From positions 1 to 8,255 of the forward strand of contig DSAV01000186.1 in the NCBI GenBank assembly GCA_011046295.1: 8,255 nucleotides of DNA. The letters run 5' to 3'. Shown here piece after piece: positions 1 through 7,077 of the stretch. Origin of the DNA: Deltaproteobacteria bacterium (GTDB lineage: Bacteria; Desulfobacterota; Syntrophia; Syntrophales; Smithellaceae). The notes under the pieces are model-generated. The model saw only the letters and a list, made by a program, of their open reading frames with translations, had not been told where the DNA came from and searched no databases. Each line of letters opens with the position of its first letter. Position 1 is the first letter of the stretch. The translations under genes were made by a program, and so were the position numbers.

Positions 1-1248
1 ATAAATATTCTCGCCGGACGAAATAATCATCTCCACTTTTCTACCTACAATATAAATAAAACCGTCATCATCGCGCATCCCCATATCGCCGGTATGGAAC
101 CAGTTGTTTTTCAAAGCGGAAACAATAGTGCCCCCTTTGCGCCAGTATCCGGTAAAAATATTGGGGCCCTGCACGATAATTTCACCAGGTTCTTTTGAAG
201 GCAGATTCCTTCCCTGTTCATCAACAATACGCAAATTTACGTGAAAGACTTCCTTGCCGACTGAGCCGGCTTTGGTGATGGAATCCTCCAAATCGAGAGA
301 AGTCAACCGCCCTGTCTCCGTCAAAGCGTAGCCCTGAACAAAACCAATGCTTTTCTCCTGCTGGTATTTTTTAATTACCGGCAGGGGAATCGGCGCGCCA
401 CCGGAAATAAAAAAGCGCACATGCGACAAGTCAGCATCCTTCCATTCGGGCACCTCGGCCATCATCTGAAACATCACCGGTACGGCAAACATATAATTTA
501 TTTTTTCCCGGCAGATGGTTTTGAGCACATCGGAAGCGTTATAAAAACTGCTGATAACCAAGCTTCCTCCGGCATAGACAATCGGCGTTACGGAAGCGGC
601 CAGCGCGCCGATATGAAAAAGCGGCGCGACCACGAGCGACTTGTAAGAGCGGTCAACCCCGTAGCCCAAAAGTGAATGAATCGCTCCGAACAAGATATTC
701 TGATGAGTTAATACCGCGCCCTTGGGATCACCTGTTGTGCCGGAAGTATACATGATAAAAAGCGGATCCGGCAAATCAACCTCCGCCGTATGCAACACTC
801 CTCTTTCGGATACGGAATCGACAAAATCAATCAACTTTCTGTCCCCTTCGACCAAATCACGGCCGTGACCAATATACTGTTTTACGGAAAGCGATGATTT
901 TCTAATTTCTTGCACTTTATCCGCAAATTCCGCGGAATAAATCAGCACCGCCGGTTCGGAATCCTTTAAAATATAGACAAGCTCGGGAACGGCCAGACGG
1001 AAATTGAGCGGCACCATAATCGTGCCCGTTTTAGCGCAGGCAAAAAATAATTCCAGAAACTCGGAGCAATTAGACATCAGAAGGGCTACGCGGTCTCCCT
1101 TGGCAATCCCCAAATCATTCAGCGCATGGGCGGTTTTATTAACCTGCTCATTGAAGTGGCGGTTCGACAGCGTTTTGTTGTTTTCCGCAAGGAAAGGCTT
1201 ATTCGGATGAATTATTGCTCGCTTTGTTATCCATTCACCAATATTCAA
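1..1248 (-). CDS. Acyl-CoA synthetase / AMP-dependent ligase (C-terminus beyond window)
   Basis: Class I adenylate-forming enzyme that activates a carboxylic acid with ATP to an acyl-adenylate and then normally transfers it to CoA. Translating the minus strand gives 416 residues open to the window edge. Family motifs appear in order: phosphate-binding loop YTSGTTGDPKG (167-177), PLFHIGAL (209-216), SGGAPIP (282-288), QGYALTETG (304-312), WFHTGDMG (383-390), and the hinge-region GRKVEMIISSGENIY at 402-416. The last ~100 residues, with the A10 catalytic lysine, are outside the window; this is the edge, not a truncation. The start is a TTG: a good AAGGAG lies 9 bases upstream and no ATG gives the conserved N-terminus MNIGEWITKRAIIHPNKPFL. 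It follows the synthase-like gene by 13 bases, so it is probably translated from the same mRNA. The FAAL-specific insertion was not obvious, so a CoA ligase is favoured over an acyl-AMP ligase that loads a carrier protein. The acyl substrate cannot be read from the sequence. Confidence 0.93.
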   Translation of the reverse strand, partial: MNIGEWITKRAIIHPNKPFLAENNKTLSNRHFNEQVNKTAHALNDLGIAKGDRVALLMSNCSEFLELFFACAKTGTIMVPLNFRLAVPELVYILKDSEPAVLIYSAEFADKVQEIRKSSLSVKQYIGHGRDLVEGDRKLIDFVDSVSERGVLHTAEVDLPDPLFIMYTSGTTGDPKGAVLTHQNILFGAIHSLLGYGVDRSYKSLVVAPLFHIGALAASVTPIVYAGGSLVISSFYNASDVLKTICREKINYMFAVPVMFQMMAEVPEWKDADLSHVRFFISGGAPIPLPVIKKYQQEKSIGFVQGYALTETGRLTSLDLEDSITKAGSVGKEVFHVNLRIVDEQGRNLPSKEPGEIIVQGPNIFTGYWRKGGTIVSALKNNWFHTGDMGMRDDDGFIYIVGRKVEMIISSGENIY

Positions 1249-1257
1249 TTTTATATT

Positions 1258-1264
1258 CTCCTTA
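1258..1264 (-). promoter_or_regulatory. Shine-Dalgarno fused to upstream stop, decides TTG start of the ligase
   Basis: On the minus strand the stop codon of the synthase-like gene and the ribosome binding site are fused as TAAGGAG, followed by a 9-base A/T-rich spacer and TTG at 1248. This placement supports translational coupling and fixes the unusual TTG start. Confidence 0.75.
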
Positions 1265-2512
1265 ATCACCACGTCCGGAAAAAACCAGACAAGCATAGGT
1301 TCCGCCAAAGGAAATGCCGGAAAGCAGAGCATTTTTAATATTTACTTTTCTCTGTTCGCTTATAACATATTTTAAAGGAAATGCGGGCTTAATCAAACCT
1401 ACCGTTGGAGGCAGCAGTTTTTCCTTTATTGATAATGCCAGCGCGCAGGCGCGCAGGCCGCCGCCGGAAAAACTTTCGCCCAAGGCGCCTTTTATTGCCG
1501 TTATAGAGGGTTTATTTCTGTTCTCCGTAAATAATTTTTCATAAGCTTGAGCTTCAGCAGCGTCTAAATCTTTGCCGCCGTTGGCCGCGGCGTAAACAGC
1601 GTCTATCTCGGCAGCAGTAACTTCCGAATTTTTTAAAGCGCGGGTAACTGCTTTTTCAACTCCCGCGGATTCACGCGGCCACTGTGTAGGACCACAAATG
1701 GATGATCCTAGGCCAAAACCTTTGATTTCACAGTAATAATCACTGCCGCGCTGCTTCACTGATTCCATACTTTCCAAACACACTATGCCGCAGCCTTCTC
1801 CGGCAACAAATCCGTTGCGCGTCTCATCAAAGGGCATGCTGCCTTCCGTGCCACCTCCCGCAGGAGATAACGCATGAAAGCGGGCAAGCGATTCATAGTA
1901 AAATTTTGACAGGATATCCACTCCACCAGCCAGAATGAAATCCGCCGTGCCGCGGCGAATTTCCGCGGCAGCATAAGAAATAGCAATTTCCGCCGAAACA
2001 GCATAATGCGTAACCGTTGTGTTCACGCCACGAAAACCCAACTCTATCGAAGCATGTCCGGCAGGCGCGTTCATTACCGTATTGGGAACCAAAATAGGAT
2101 TTACCGCCGCCGGCCCCTGCGCCAGCAGATTTTCGGCAAATTGCAACGTCACATCCGTCGCGCCGAAAGCGGTGCCCAGAATAATACCGATACGGTCTCT
2201 GTTCTCTACAGTAACTTGTATTTTCGCATCTTCCAGCGCGAGACGCGCCGCGGCTACCGCCATGGGCGATATTTTATCCATCCGTCGCAGATTTTTTACA
2301 GAAATAAAATCTCGCGGTGAAAAGTTCGTCACTTCCGCGCCGAGATGTGAGGTAAAATCTTTAGTATCAAATGCTTTTATCTCACCAATACCGCATTCGC
2401 CGCCAAAAAGCCGCTGGCAAAACTCATCTTTCCCGACACCCAAAGGCGTAACCATACCCAGCCCGCTGACCACAACCCGCTTTTTCATGTCCCACTTTGA
2501 TTTTTCAACCAT
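1262..2512 (-). CDS. Catalytically dead beta-ketoacyl synthase homologue (KS-beta / chain-length-factor-like)
   Basis: FabF-family thiolase-fold protein of 416 residues, exactly as long as its upstream neighbour. Fold motifs are clear: RVVVSGLGMVTPLG (12-25), the GTAFGATD region (113-120), FILAGGVDIL (192-201), MPFDETRNGFVAGEGCGIVCLE (226-247), and the C-terminal SGISFGGT (398-405). All three catalytic positions are changed. The nucleophile Cys site is Ala171 within THYAVSAE. The first His (HGT motif) is Ala309 within YAAANGG. The second His is Glu346 within KGALGES. The active-site Lys is kept (341). It should therefore not condense acyl chains alone. By analogy with chain-length factors of type II polyketide and aryl polyene synthases, I infer it forms a heterodimer with the intact synthase encoded just upstream. 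The chosen start at 2512 has AAAGAGG 8 bases upstream and overlaps the previous gene by 8 bases; ATG at 2488 (MKKRVVVSG) is a plausible alternative. The frame is intact and gap-free, so decay to a pseudogene is unlikely. Confidence 0.88.
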   Translation of the reverse strand: MVEKSKWDMKKRVVVSGLGMVTPLGVGKDEFCQRLFGGECGIGEIKAFDTKDFTSHLGAEVTNFSPRDFISVKNLRRMDKISPMAVAAARLALEDAKIQVTVENRDRIGIILGTAFGATDVTLQFAENLLAQGPAAVNPILVPNTVMNAPAGHASIELGFRGVNTTVTHYAVSAEIAISYAAAEIRRGTADFILAGGVDILSKFYYESLARFHALSPAGGGTEGSMPFDETRNGFVAGEGCGIVCLESMESVKQRGSDYYCEIKGFGLGSSICGPTQWPRESAGVEKAVTRALKNSEVTAAEIDAVYAAANGGKDLDAAEAQAYEKLFTENRNKPSITAIKGALGESFSGGGLRACALALSIKEKLLPPTVGLIKPAFPLKYVISEQRKVNIKNALLSGISFGGTYACLVFSGRGD

Positions 2513-3755
2513 TTCGCGCGCCTCTTTCAGAATATTTGCCGAAGATAACCGTGGTGTTATTGCCGCCAAAGGCAAACGAATTGGAAAGCACCGCGCGCAA
2601 ATTTGCTTTGCGCGCTCCTTCAGTAACGTAATCAAGGTCACATTGCGGATCCTGTTTTGAATAATTGATTGTGGGAGGAATAAAGCCATTTTGCAGCGCC
2701 AGCACGCTGACGATACCTTCCAGGGCGCCGGCCGCGCCCAGAGTATGCGCGTGCATGGACTTTGTGGAACTTACGGGAATTTTATACGCGCGACGGCCGA
2801 ACACTTCTTTTATTGCCTTTGTCTCTGTCAGATCATTAACCGGTGTGGCAGTGCCGTGCGCGTTGATGTAATCAATATCGTCAAGAGAAAGATCAGCGTC
2901 TTTTAAAGCGGCCTGCATAGAACGAACAGCGCCCGAAGCTTTTTCATCCGGGGCGGTCATATGAAAAGAATCGCAGGAAATGCCATAACCCAAAATTTCG
3001 GCGTAAATTTTTGCCCCGCGCGCCAGCGCTTCGCCTAAAGGCTCCAGCACCATTATCGCCGCCGCCTCGCCCAGAGAAAGCCCGGCCCGGTCGCGGTCAA
3101 AGGGACGGCAGACATCCGGTTCCACGGATTGCAGGGCGTTGAAGGCCGCGTAGGTGATGCGACACATTGGTTCCACGCCGCCGGCCAGCATAATCGACGC
3201 GTGATTGCTAACAATCAAGTCCCTTGCGTAGCCCAGAGCCGTGCCGCCAGCGGAGCAGGCAGTCATAAATGTTGTTTTGGGGCCGGCTAAACCAAACGAG
3301 GAGGCAATCCGGTCGGCGGAAGAAGCGCAATAAATACTGGAGAGCGCGGAAAACCTGGAGCGGGAAGCACCCTTATTCAGTAAATTGCCGTAAAAATTTT
3401 CTGCCTCAAAAAGACCGCCGGAACCGCCGCCAATGGCCACTCCCATTTCTTCCTGTAATTCCATAGGCAAAGGGTACAGCCCCGCATCTCGTAGCGCTTC
3501 CAACACGGCGGAAAAAGAAAGCTGATCGGCGCGCGACATTCTTTTTAATGAATATTGGCTGGGTATGTAGTCGCGTGGGGAAAAATCTTTTATCTGTCCG
3601 CCGTTTTTTGTGCGAAATTCTCTCGTGTCAAAAAGATCCAGCGGCCCAATACCGCAAATGCCGTCCTGAAGCGCCTGTTTAAAATCGGCAACATTTCCGG
3701 CAACGGCGTTTATTGTTCCCATGCCGGTAACAACAATACGTTTTCTTTCCTTCAT
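2505..3755 (-). CDS. Beta-ketoacyl-ACP synthase, FabF-type (KS-alpha-like, catalytically intact)
   Basis: A 416-residue condensing enzyme of the KAS II/FabF family, which joins an acyl thioester to malonyl-ACP by decarboxylative Claisen condensation in the cytoplasm. The active site is complete: nucleophile Cys167 in TACSAGG, His300 in NAHGTATPVND, Lys332 and His337 in KSMHAHTLGAAG, and the glycine-rich gating segment SFAFGGNN (393-400). The N-terminus RIVVTGMGTINAVAG departs from the usual TGxGxVSPLG, suggesting a specialised rather than housekeeping FabF. It is the first gene of its unit. A candidate promoter lies about 50 bases upstream and a terminator for the previous operon lies beyond that. 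The ATG at 3755 is the only reasonable start, because an in-frame TAA lies just upstream, but it has no recognisable Shine-Dalgarno. It overlaps the next gene, a dead paralogue, by 8 bases, so a KS/KS-beta complex is likely. Housekeeping FabF remains possible, but no fab neighbours are present. Confidence 0.93.
   Translation of the reverse strand: MKERKRIVVTGMGTINAVAGNVADFKQALQDGICGIGPLDLFDTREFRTKNGGQIKDFSPRDYIPSQYSLKRMSRADQLSFSAVLEALRDAGLYPLPMELQEEMGVAIGGGSGGLFEAENFYGNLLNKGASRSRFSALSSIYCASSADRIASSFGLAGPKTTFMTACSAGGTALGYARDLIVSNHASIMLAGGVEPMCRITYAAFNALQSVEPDVCRPFDRDRAGLSLGEAAAIMVLEPLGEALARGAKIYAEILGYGISCDSFHMTAPDEKASGAVRSMQAALKDADLSLDDIDYINAHGTATPVNDLTETKAIKEVFGRRAYKIPVSSTKSMHAHTLGAAGALEGIVSVLALQNGFIPPTINYSKQDPQCDLDYVTEGARKANLRAVLSNSFAFGGNNTTVIFGKYSERGARNG
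2521..2527 (-). promoter_or_regulatory. Shine-Dalgarno supporting the 2512 start of the KS-beta-like gene
   Basis: AAAGAGG on the minus strand, 8 bases before ATG at 2512 and inside the end of the upstream synthase gene. The downstream candidate ATG at 2488 has only a weak GTGGGA directly against it, so 2512 is preferred. Confidence 0.55.
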
Positions 3756-3804
3756 AGCACAGACGATTGTAATTTATAATTTTAAATTTCCCGCAGGCAG
3801 GAGA

Positions 3805-3833
3805 ACATTAAAACCAGCGCCCCGAAATGTCAA
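3805..3833 (-). promoter_or_regulatory. Candidate sigma70-type promoter for the synthase-ligase unit
   Basis: On the minus strand a perfect TTGACA (3833-3828) is followed by TAATGT at 3810-3805 (17-base spacer) or by the better hexamer TTTAAT at 3812-3807 (15-base spacer). The start of transcription would fall near 3798, leaving a leader of about 43 bases before ATG 3755. It lies downstream of the transporter terminator, as expected for an independent promoter. Judged by eye only. Confidence 0.5.
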
Positions 3834-3907
3834 GCGTTTTACCCTTCGTATTACTTTAATTTTTTTTCACTATTCGTTAGAAAATTGGTCAATCACTTTC
3901 CGCGGCA

Positions 3908-3960
3908 TAAAAAAACAAAAAGAGGCGGGGAACAACCTCAAGTGGCTATCTCCCGCCTCT
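3908..3960 (-). terminator. Rho-independent terminator of the TRAP operon
   Basis: On the minus strand, a 9-bp GC-rich stem (AGAGGCGGG paired with CCCGCCTCT, bases 3960-3952 and 3929-3921) encloses a 22-base loop. It is followed directly by a T-rich tract TTTTGTTTTTTT. It begins 43 bases after the dctM stop codon. The plus-strand reading lacks a long T tract, so it works mainly for the leftward operon. The loop is longer than usual. Confidence 0.85.
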
Positions 3961-4003
3961 AAAAATTTCAAAAAAGATACTTATACGAAACCCAATTCCT
4001 TTT

Positions 4004-5329
4004 TCAGCCGTATAAAATCATGGGAACAAAAAGAACCAGCTGGGGAAACGAGGTAAAAATCAGCACACCGATGATCTGTATAATTAGAAAAGGCAAAACC
4101 CCCCGGTAAATATGTCCCCACCTTATACCTTCTATTTTCATCCCGGCCAGATAGAAGAGAGCGTATCCGAAGGGAGGTATCAGGAAGGATATCTGCAGGT
4201 ACATGGCCATCATGATGACGAACCAGACCATGTCAAATCCCATCAGGCGGGCAATGGGCAAAAATATCGGGAAGGTCAGGAAAATGAGGCCGACCCAGTC
4301 AACAAAGCATCCCAGAATGACCAGCGAAATCATCATTATGAAGAACAGCCCCCACTTGCCTAAGCCAATAGACGTCAATGTTTCAACAACTGCTTTTCCT
4401 CCGCCCATCCCTAAAAAGATGCCCGTAAAACAAGACGCGCCAACCATTATAATCATGACCATCGTGCTTGCCTTGGCGGTCTGGTAAAGGGTGGCCAGAA
4501 AATTCTGCCAGGTAAAGCGCCGGTACATTAAAACCAAAATAAATGCCACAGTAGCGCCAAGTCCGGCGGCCTGCGTGGGGGAGGCATAACCGAAAAATAT
4601 CGCCGCAATCACACCGATAATGAGCGCCAGAGGCAACAAGGAATAAATAACAAAATCCATCAACCTGTCGCCAAAAGACATCATCGCCATTTCATCTGCA
4701 GGAATGGGGGGTCCCAGCTCAGGATGCAGGCCGCAGCGCACGCGGACATACAGCATATAAAGCACGCCGATAAAAAAGCCGGGAACAACAGCCGCCGCCA
4801 GAACATGAGTTATCGGCAAGCCCGCGTTATCGCCCATGACAAGAAGCATAATACTGGGAGGTATCATGATTCCCAGCGTTCCGCCCGCGGCGACAATACC
4901 CATGGCCAATTCTTTCTGGTAACCGTAACGCAGCAGCATCGGCCCGGTTAAAAGACCCACCGTCACAACGGACGCGCCAACGATACCGATACTGGCGGCC
5001 AGAACAATACAGACGGCCAAGACAGCAATGCCCAGACCGCCGCGAATAGAACCAATAAAATAGCGTAAAGACTCAAACAGCCGGTCGGCAATGCCGGACA
5101 GAGTCAACAGATTCCCCATAAAGATAAATAATGCAATCGCTACATAAGTGAAGTTGCTCATAATGCCGACAAAAATTCTGTCCATAAAAGTGGCAAAAAA
5201 ACCGGGGCCCAGCATAAAGAAACCAAATATGGTTCCCACGCCTCCCAGAACAAACGCCAGGGGATGTCCGAGAAAGAAAAATATTATAACAGCCAGAACC
5301 ATTAAAAGAGCAATTGCCGTCAAACTCAT
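4004..5329 (-). CDS. dctM: TRAP transporter large permease subunit (DctM)
   Basis: The 441-residue large membrane subunit that carries substrate across the inner membrane, driven by an ion gradient, after handover from the periplasmic binding protein. It is almost entirely hydrophobic with a dozen or so membrane segments, as in the ion-transporter superfamily. Family signatures are GGTLGIMIPPS (149-159), GYASPTQAAGLGA (247-259), and ISFLIPPFGYALFYLAG near 380-396. Length fits the family (about 430). ATG at 5329 has GAGGAGG 7 bases upstream and overlaps the dctQ stop as ATGA, a sign of coupled translation. It is the last gene of the operon, with the terminator 43 bases after its stop. Substrate specificity resides in the binding proteins, not here. 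Confidence 0.96.
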   Translation of the reverse strand: MSLTAIALLMVLAVIIFFFLGHPLAFVLGGVGTIFGFFMLGPGFFATFMDRIFVGIMSNFTYVAIALFIFMGNLLTLSGIADRLFESLRYFIGSIRGGLGIAVLAVCIVLAASIGIVGASVVTVGLLTGPMLLRYGYQKELAMGIVAAGGTLGIMIPPSIMLLVMGDNAGLPITHVLAAAVVPGFFIGVLYMLYVRVRCGLHPELGPPIPADEMAMMSFGDRLMDFVIYSLLPLALIIGVIAAIFFGYASPTQAAGLGATVAFILVLMYRRFTWQNFLATLYQTAKASTMVMIIMVGASCFTGIFLGMGGGKAVVETLTSIGLGKWGLFFIMMISLVILGCFVDWVGLIFLTFPIFLPIARLMGFDMVWFVIMMAMYLQISFLIPPFGYALFYLAGMKIEGIRWGHIYRGVLPFLIIQIIGVLIFTSFPQLVLFVPMILYG

Positions 5330-5862
5330 TCGAACACCTCCTCGGATAATTCTGATAATATACGAATAGTCACGAAAGACTTTATTAGCTCCGATATACC
5401 CTGCAAAATCAAAAGCAGCGCGGCCAACGGCATGGTAAATTTAATGGGATATAAAACGGGACTCCAAAGGCTCCAGGATGTTTCGGCCACTGTCCACGAG
5501 GAATAAAAGTATACCCAGCCGTAATATATCCAAACAAACATGAAGGGGAAAAACAATAAAATGTAACAAATTATGGAAATAATCGCCTGGGCTTTTTGCG
5601 GCAGGATGCTGGTAAAAAGGTCAATGCGCACATGGGAACCGTAGAGCAACCCATAACCGGCGCACAACATGAAATAAGCGCCAAAAATAAAATTAGTGGA
5701 TTCAAACGTCCAGATTCTCGGCATGTTTATTATCATTCTCGAGACAAATTCAATAATAACGATCAAGGTCAAAGGCACAACCAGCCAACAGAATATTCTT
5801 CCCGACCATTCGCTTATATTGTCGAGGCCATTCGATATTTTAACTAACAAGTCCATCCCCAT
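5326..5862 (-). CDS. dctQ: TRAP transporter small permease subunit (DctQ)
   Basis: The 178-residue small membrane subunit that pairs with DctM. Four membrane segments are visible at roughly 22-42, 54-74, 95-116 and 139-160. Family features include the loop GSHVRIDLF (75-83) and the last-helix pattern with Pro, Ile-Lys and LLLILQG (about 138-155). The start at 5862 is chosen because GAGGGG lies 6 bases upstream (5874-5869). The reading frame stays open back to 5919, but that extension would translate a strong hairpin and gives an unlikely hydrophilic leader; ATG at 5856 is a second option. The gene ends in an ATGA overlap with dctM and follows the second binding-protein gene after 70 bases containing the stem-loop. 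Confidence 0.94.
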   Translation of the reverse strand: MGMDLLVKISNGLDNISEWSGRIFCWLVVPLTLIVIIEFVSRMIINMPRIWTFESTNFIFGAYFMLCAGYGLLYGSHVRIDLFTSILPQKAQAIISIICYILLFFPFMFVWIYYGWVYFYSSWTVAETSWSLWSPVLYPIKFTMPLAALLLILQGISELIKSFVTIRILSELSEEVFE

Positions 5863-5868
5863 TTTGCA

Positions 5869-5874
5869 CCCCTC
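5869..5874 (-). promoter_or_regulatory. Shine-Dalgarno that decides the dctQ start
   Basis: GAGGGG on the minus strand, 6 bases before ATG 5862 and 12 bases after the intergenic hairpin. It argues against the upstream in-frame ATG at 5919. Confidence 0.65.
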
Positions 5875-5886
5875 ATTAATGATGTG

Positions 5887-5915
5887 TTTGCCGCGGTTTT
5901 TCAAACCGCGGCAAA
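5887..5915 (-). promoter_or_regulatory. Perfect 13-bp intergenic stem-loop between dctP and dctQ
   Basis: Inverted repeat TTTGCCGCGGTTT / AAACCGCGGCAAA with a 3-base loop, starting 17 bases after the dctP stop and ending 12 bases before the dctQ Shine-Dalgarno. Neither strand has a T tract after the stem, so it is not a classic terminator. It fits the known pattern of hairpins between a highly expressed binding-protein gene and its membrane genes, which protect the upstream mRNA or partly stop read-through. The role is inferred; the structure is seen. Confidence 0.8.
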
Positions 5916-5932
5916 CCATTATCTGAAAACTA

Positions 5933-7018
5933 TTATTTTAAATTAGGCAACTTAGGAAATCTCGAGGGATTCCTTCCCTGACCATAGGGAACAGCGTACT
6001 CGCGCGCAGGCTGAAAATCCTTCAGATATTGGAATATAGAAGTGATTATTTTATCGTAATCCGGATTCTTTTTTGCCTCCGCTTCATAATGTTCCCATAC
6101 CCACGCTTCAATCTGCGCCAATTCCTTGTCGGAAAATCTGGTTACCTGAACTCCCGCATCTTCAAACGCTTTCAGCGCGGTAATCGCGTCCCATTCCGCC
6201 AAAGAACCCATTACAAGAACATTTTCCATGGCGGCAATTTCGATAATTTTTTTCAAGTCGGGTGGCAAACTGTTCCAGGCGTCTTTATTAATCATAGCTC
6301 CTCCGACACTCGCTGGCTGATTCCATCCGGGGCCAATATTAAACTTTGTAACCTGCGCCAGGCCGATACTCAAATCGATTTGCGGAGTGTTGAAGGCCGC
6401 GGCATCGATAGCGCCGGTGGCCAATGCCTGGGCAATTTCCGCCGGCGCGGTCATCACCGGCGTCCCTCCGGCCTTAGCCACAACGTAACCGGATGCTCTG
6501 CCGGATATTCTGATTGTTTTTCCTTTAATGTCCGCCAGGCTTCTGATAGGCGTGCGTGAGCGTATTCCTGATGCCACAGTTGTAGTTCCCGTCATAAAAT
6601 AAACCATGTTATATTGGCCATACATGTAATTGTATATCTCTCGGCCACCGCCGTAAAGATACCAGTTAACTACATCATACTGGGCAAGCGCCATGGGCAC
6701 TGAACCTAACAGATCAAACGCGGAGTTTTTCCCCTGCCAATAACCGGGATAATCCGCTCCCATTTCCGCGGCGCCCTTGGAAACTGTATCAAACACGGCC
6801 ATTGTGGAAACTATTTCCCCCGCCGGGTGCACGGTAATCTGCAGGCGTCCGCCGCTGAGCTCATAGACATTTTTCGCAAAACGCCTTTCACTTTGAGAAA
6901 TTGCCGAATAAGCCGGCCAGCAGGAAACCATCCGCCACTTAATGGTCTGGGCCACGGCCGGAACGGCAAACATCACCATAATGATGGTAATTGCCACTAC
7001 TTTAAAACTTTTTTTCAC
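5933..7018 (-). CDS. dctP: TRAP transporter periplasmic solute-binding protein (DctP family, copy 1, dctQ-proximal)
   Basis: Exported extracytoplasmic receptor that captures substrate, probably an organic acid, for the DctQM permease. It has 361 residues with a Sec signal peptide: KKS, then a hydrophobic core to about 19, and likely cleavage after AVA near residue 23. The mature protein shows TakP-branch DctP features: GAAEMGADYPGYWQGK (82-97), PIRSLADIKGKTIRISGR (157-174) with Arg170 as the probable carboxylate-binding arginine, IAQALATGAIDAAAFN (195-210), and NIGPGWN (227-233). Positions where TakP as I recall it has the metal-coordinating Gln and Glu-Trp appear as Ala149 and Ala208-Phe209 here, so the ligand set may differ. 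The start is GTG at 7018 with AAGGAG 10 bases upstream; no ATG is in frame nearby. It is about 69% identical to the next gene upstream, indicating tandem duplication. Confidence 0.93.
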   Translation of the reverse strand: MKKSFKVVAITIIMVMFAVPAVAQTIKWRMVSCWPAYSAISQSERRFAKNVYELSGGRLQITVHPAGEIVSTMAVFDTVSKGAAEMGADYPGYWQGKNSAFDLLGSVPMALAQYDVVNWYLYGGGREIYNYMYGQYNMVYFMTGTTTVASGIRSRTPIRSLADIKGKTIRISGRASGYVVAKAGGTPVMTAPAEIAQALATGAIDAAAFNTPQIDLSIGLAQVTKFNIGPGWNQPASVGGAMINKDAWNSLPPDLKKIIEIAAMENVLVMGSLAEWDAITALKAFEDAGVQVTRFSDKELAQIEAWVWEHYEAEAKKNPDYDKIITSIFQYLKDFQPAREYAVPYGQGRNPSRFPKLPNLK

Positions 7019-7028
7019 TTCAATACAT

Positions 7029-7034
7029 CTCCTT
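7029..7034 (-). promoter_or_regulatory. Shine-Dalgarno for the GTG start of the dctQ-proximal dctP
   Basis: AAGGAG on the minus strand, 10 bases before GTG 7018. The spacing is slightly long but no better start exists; the ATG lying between them reads only ATG-TAT-TGA. Confidence 0.6.
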
Positions 7035-7056
7035 ACTACTTAATTGTTTATTACCT

Positions 7057-7077
7057 GGTCAAATTTCTTACTTGACC
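7057..7077 (-). promoter_or_regulatory. Small stem-loop between the two dctP genes
   Basis: Within the 111-base gap between the binding-protein genes, GGTCAAGT and ATTTGACC on the minus strand pair over 8 bp (one G-T wobble) around a 5-base loop. No T tract follows. It could stabilise the upstream mRNA end, act as an operator half-site pair, or be chance. The rest of the gap is A/T-rich and holds no clear promoter. Confidence 0.4.

Noticed and set aside
1..1248. Ligase gene as a truncated pseudogene
   Set aside because: The frame is open and motif-complete to the window edge; the missing C-terminus is caused by the window boundary.
2019..2660. 213-codon open frame on the plus strand
   Set aside because: It runs antisense to the KS-beta-like gene, its protein resembles no family, and the minus-strand gene has clear conserved motifs; a shadow frame.
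2513..2689. N-terminal extension of the KS-beta-like gene to ATG 2689
   Set aside because: It would overlap the upstream synthase by about 180 bases, has no homology to KAS N-termini, and the 2512 start has a better ribosome binding site.
5887..5915. Intrinsic terminator after dctP
   Set aside because: The stem is strong but neither strand has a T tract after it, and dctQM must be expressed from the same operon.
5863..5919. N-terminal extension of dctQ to ATG 5919
   Set aside because: It would translate through the perfect hairpin and yields a leader rich in Arg, Lys and Cys not expected before the first membrane segment; GAGGGG points to ATG 5862.
6029..6559. 176-codon open frame on the plus strand
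   Set aside because: Antisense to the dctQ-proximal dctP with a low-complexity, Arg/Phe-rich product and no family motif; a shadow frame.
7020..7028. Two-codon upstream frame ATG-TAT-TGA before the dctP GTG start
   Set aside because: It abuts the AAGGAG with no spacer, so ribosomes could not start on it efficiently; most likely chance.
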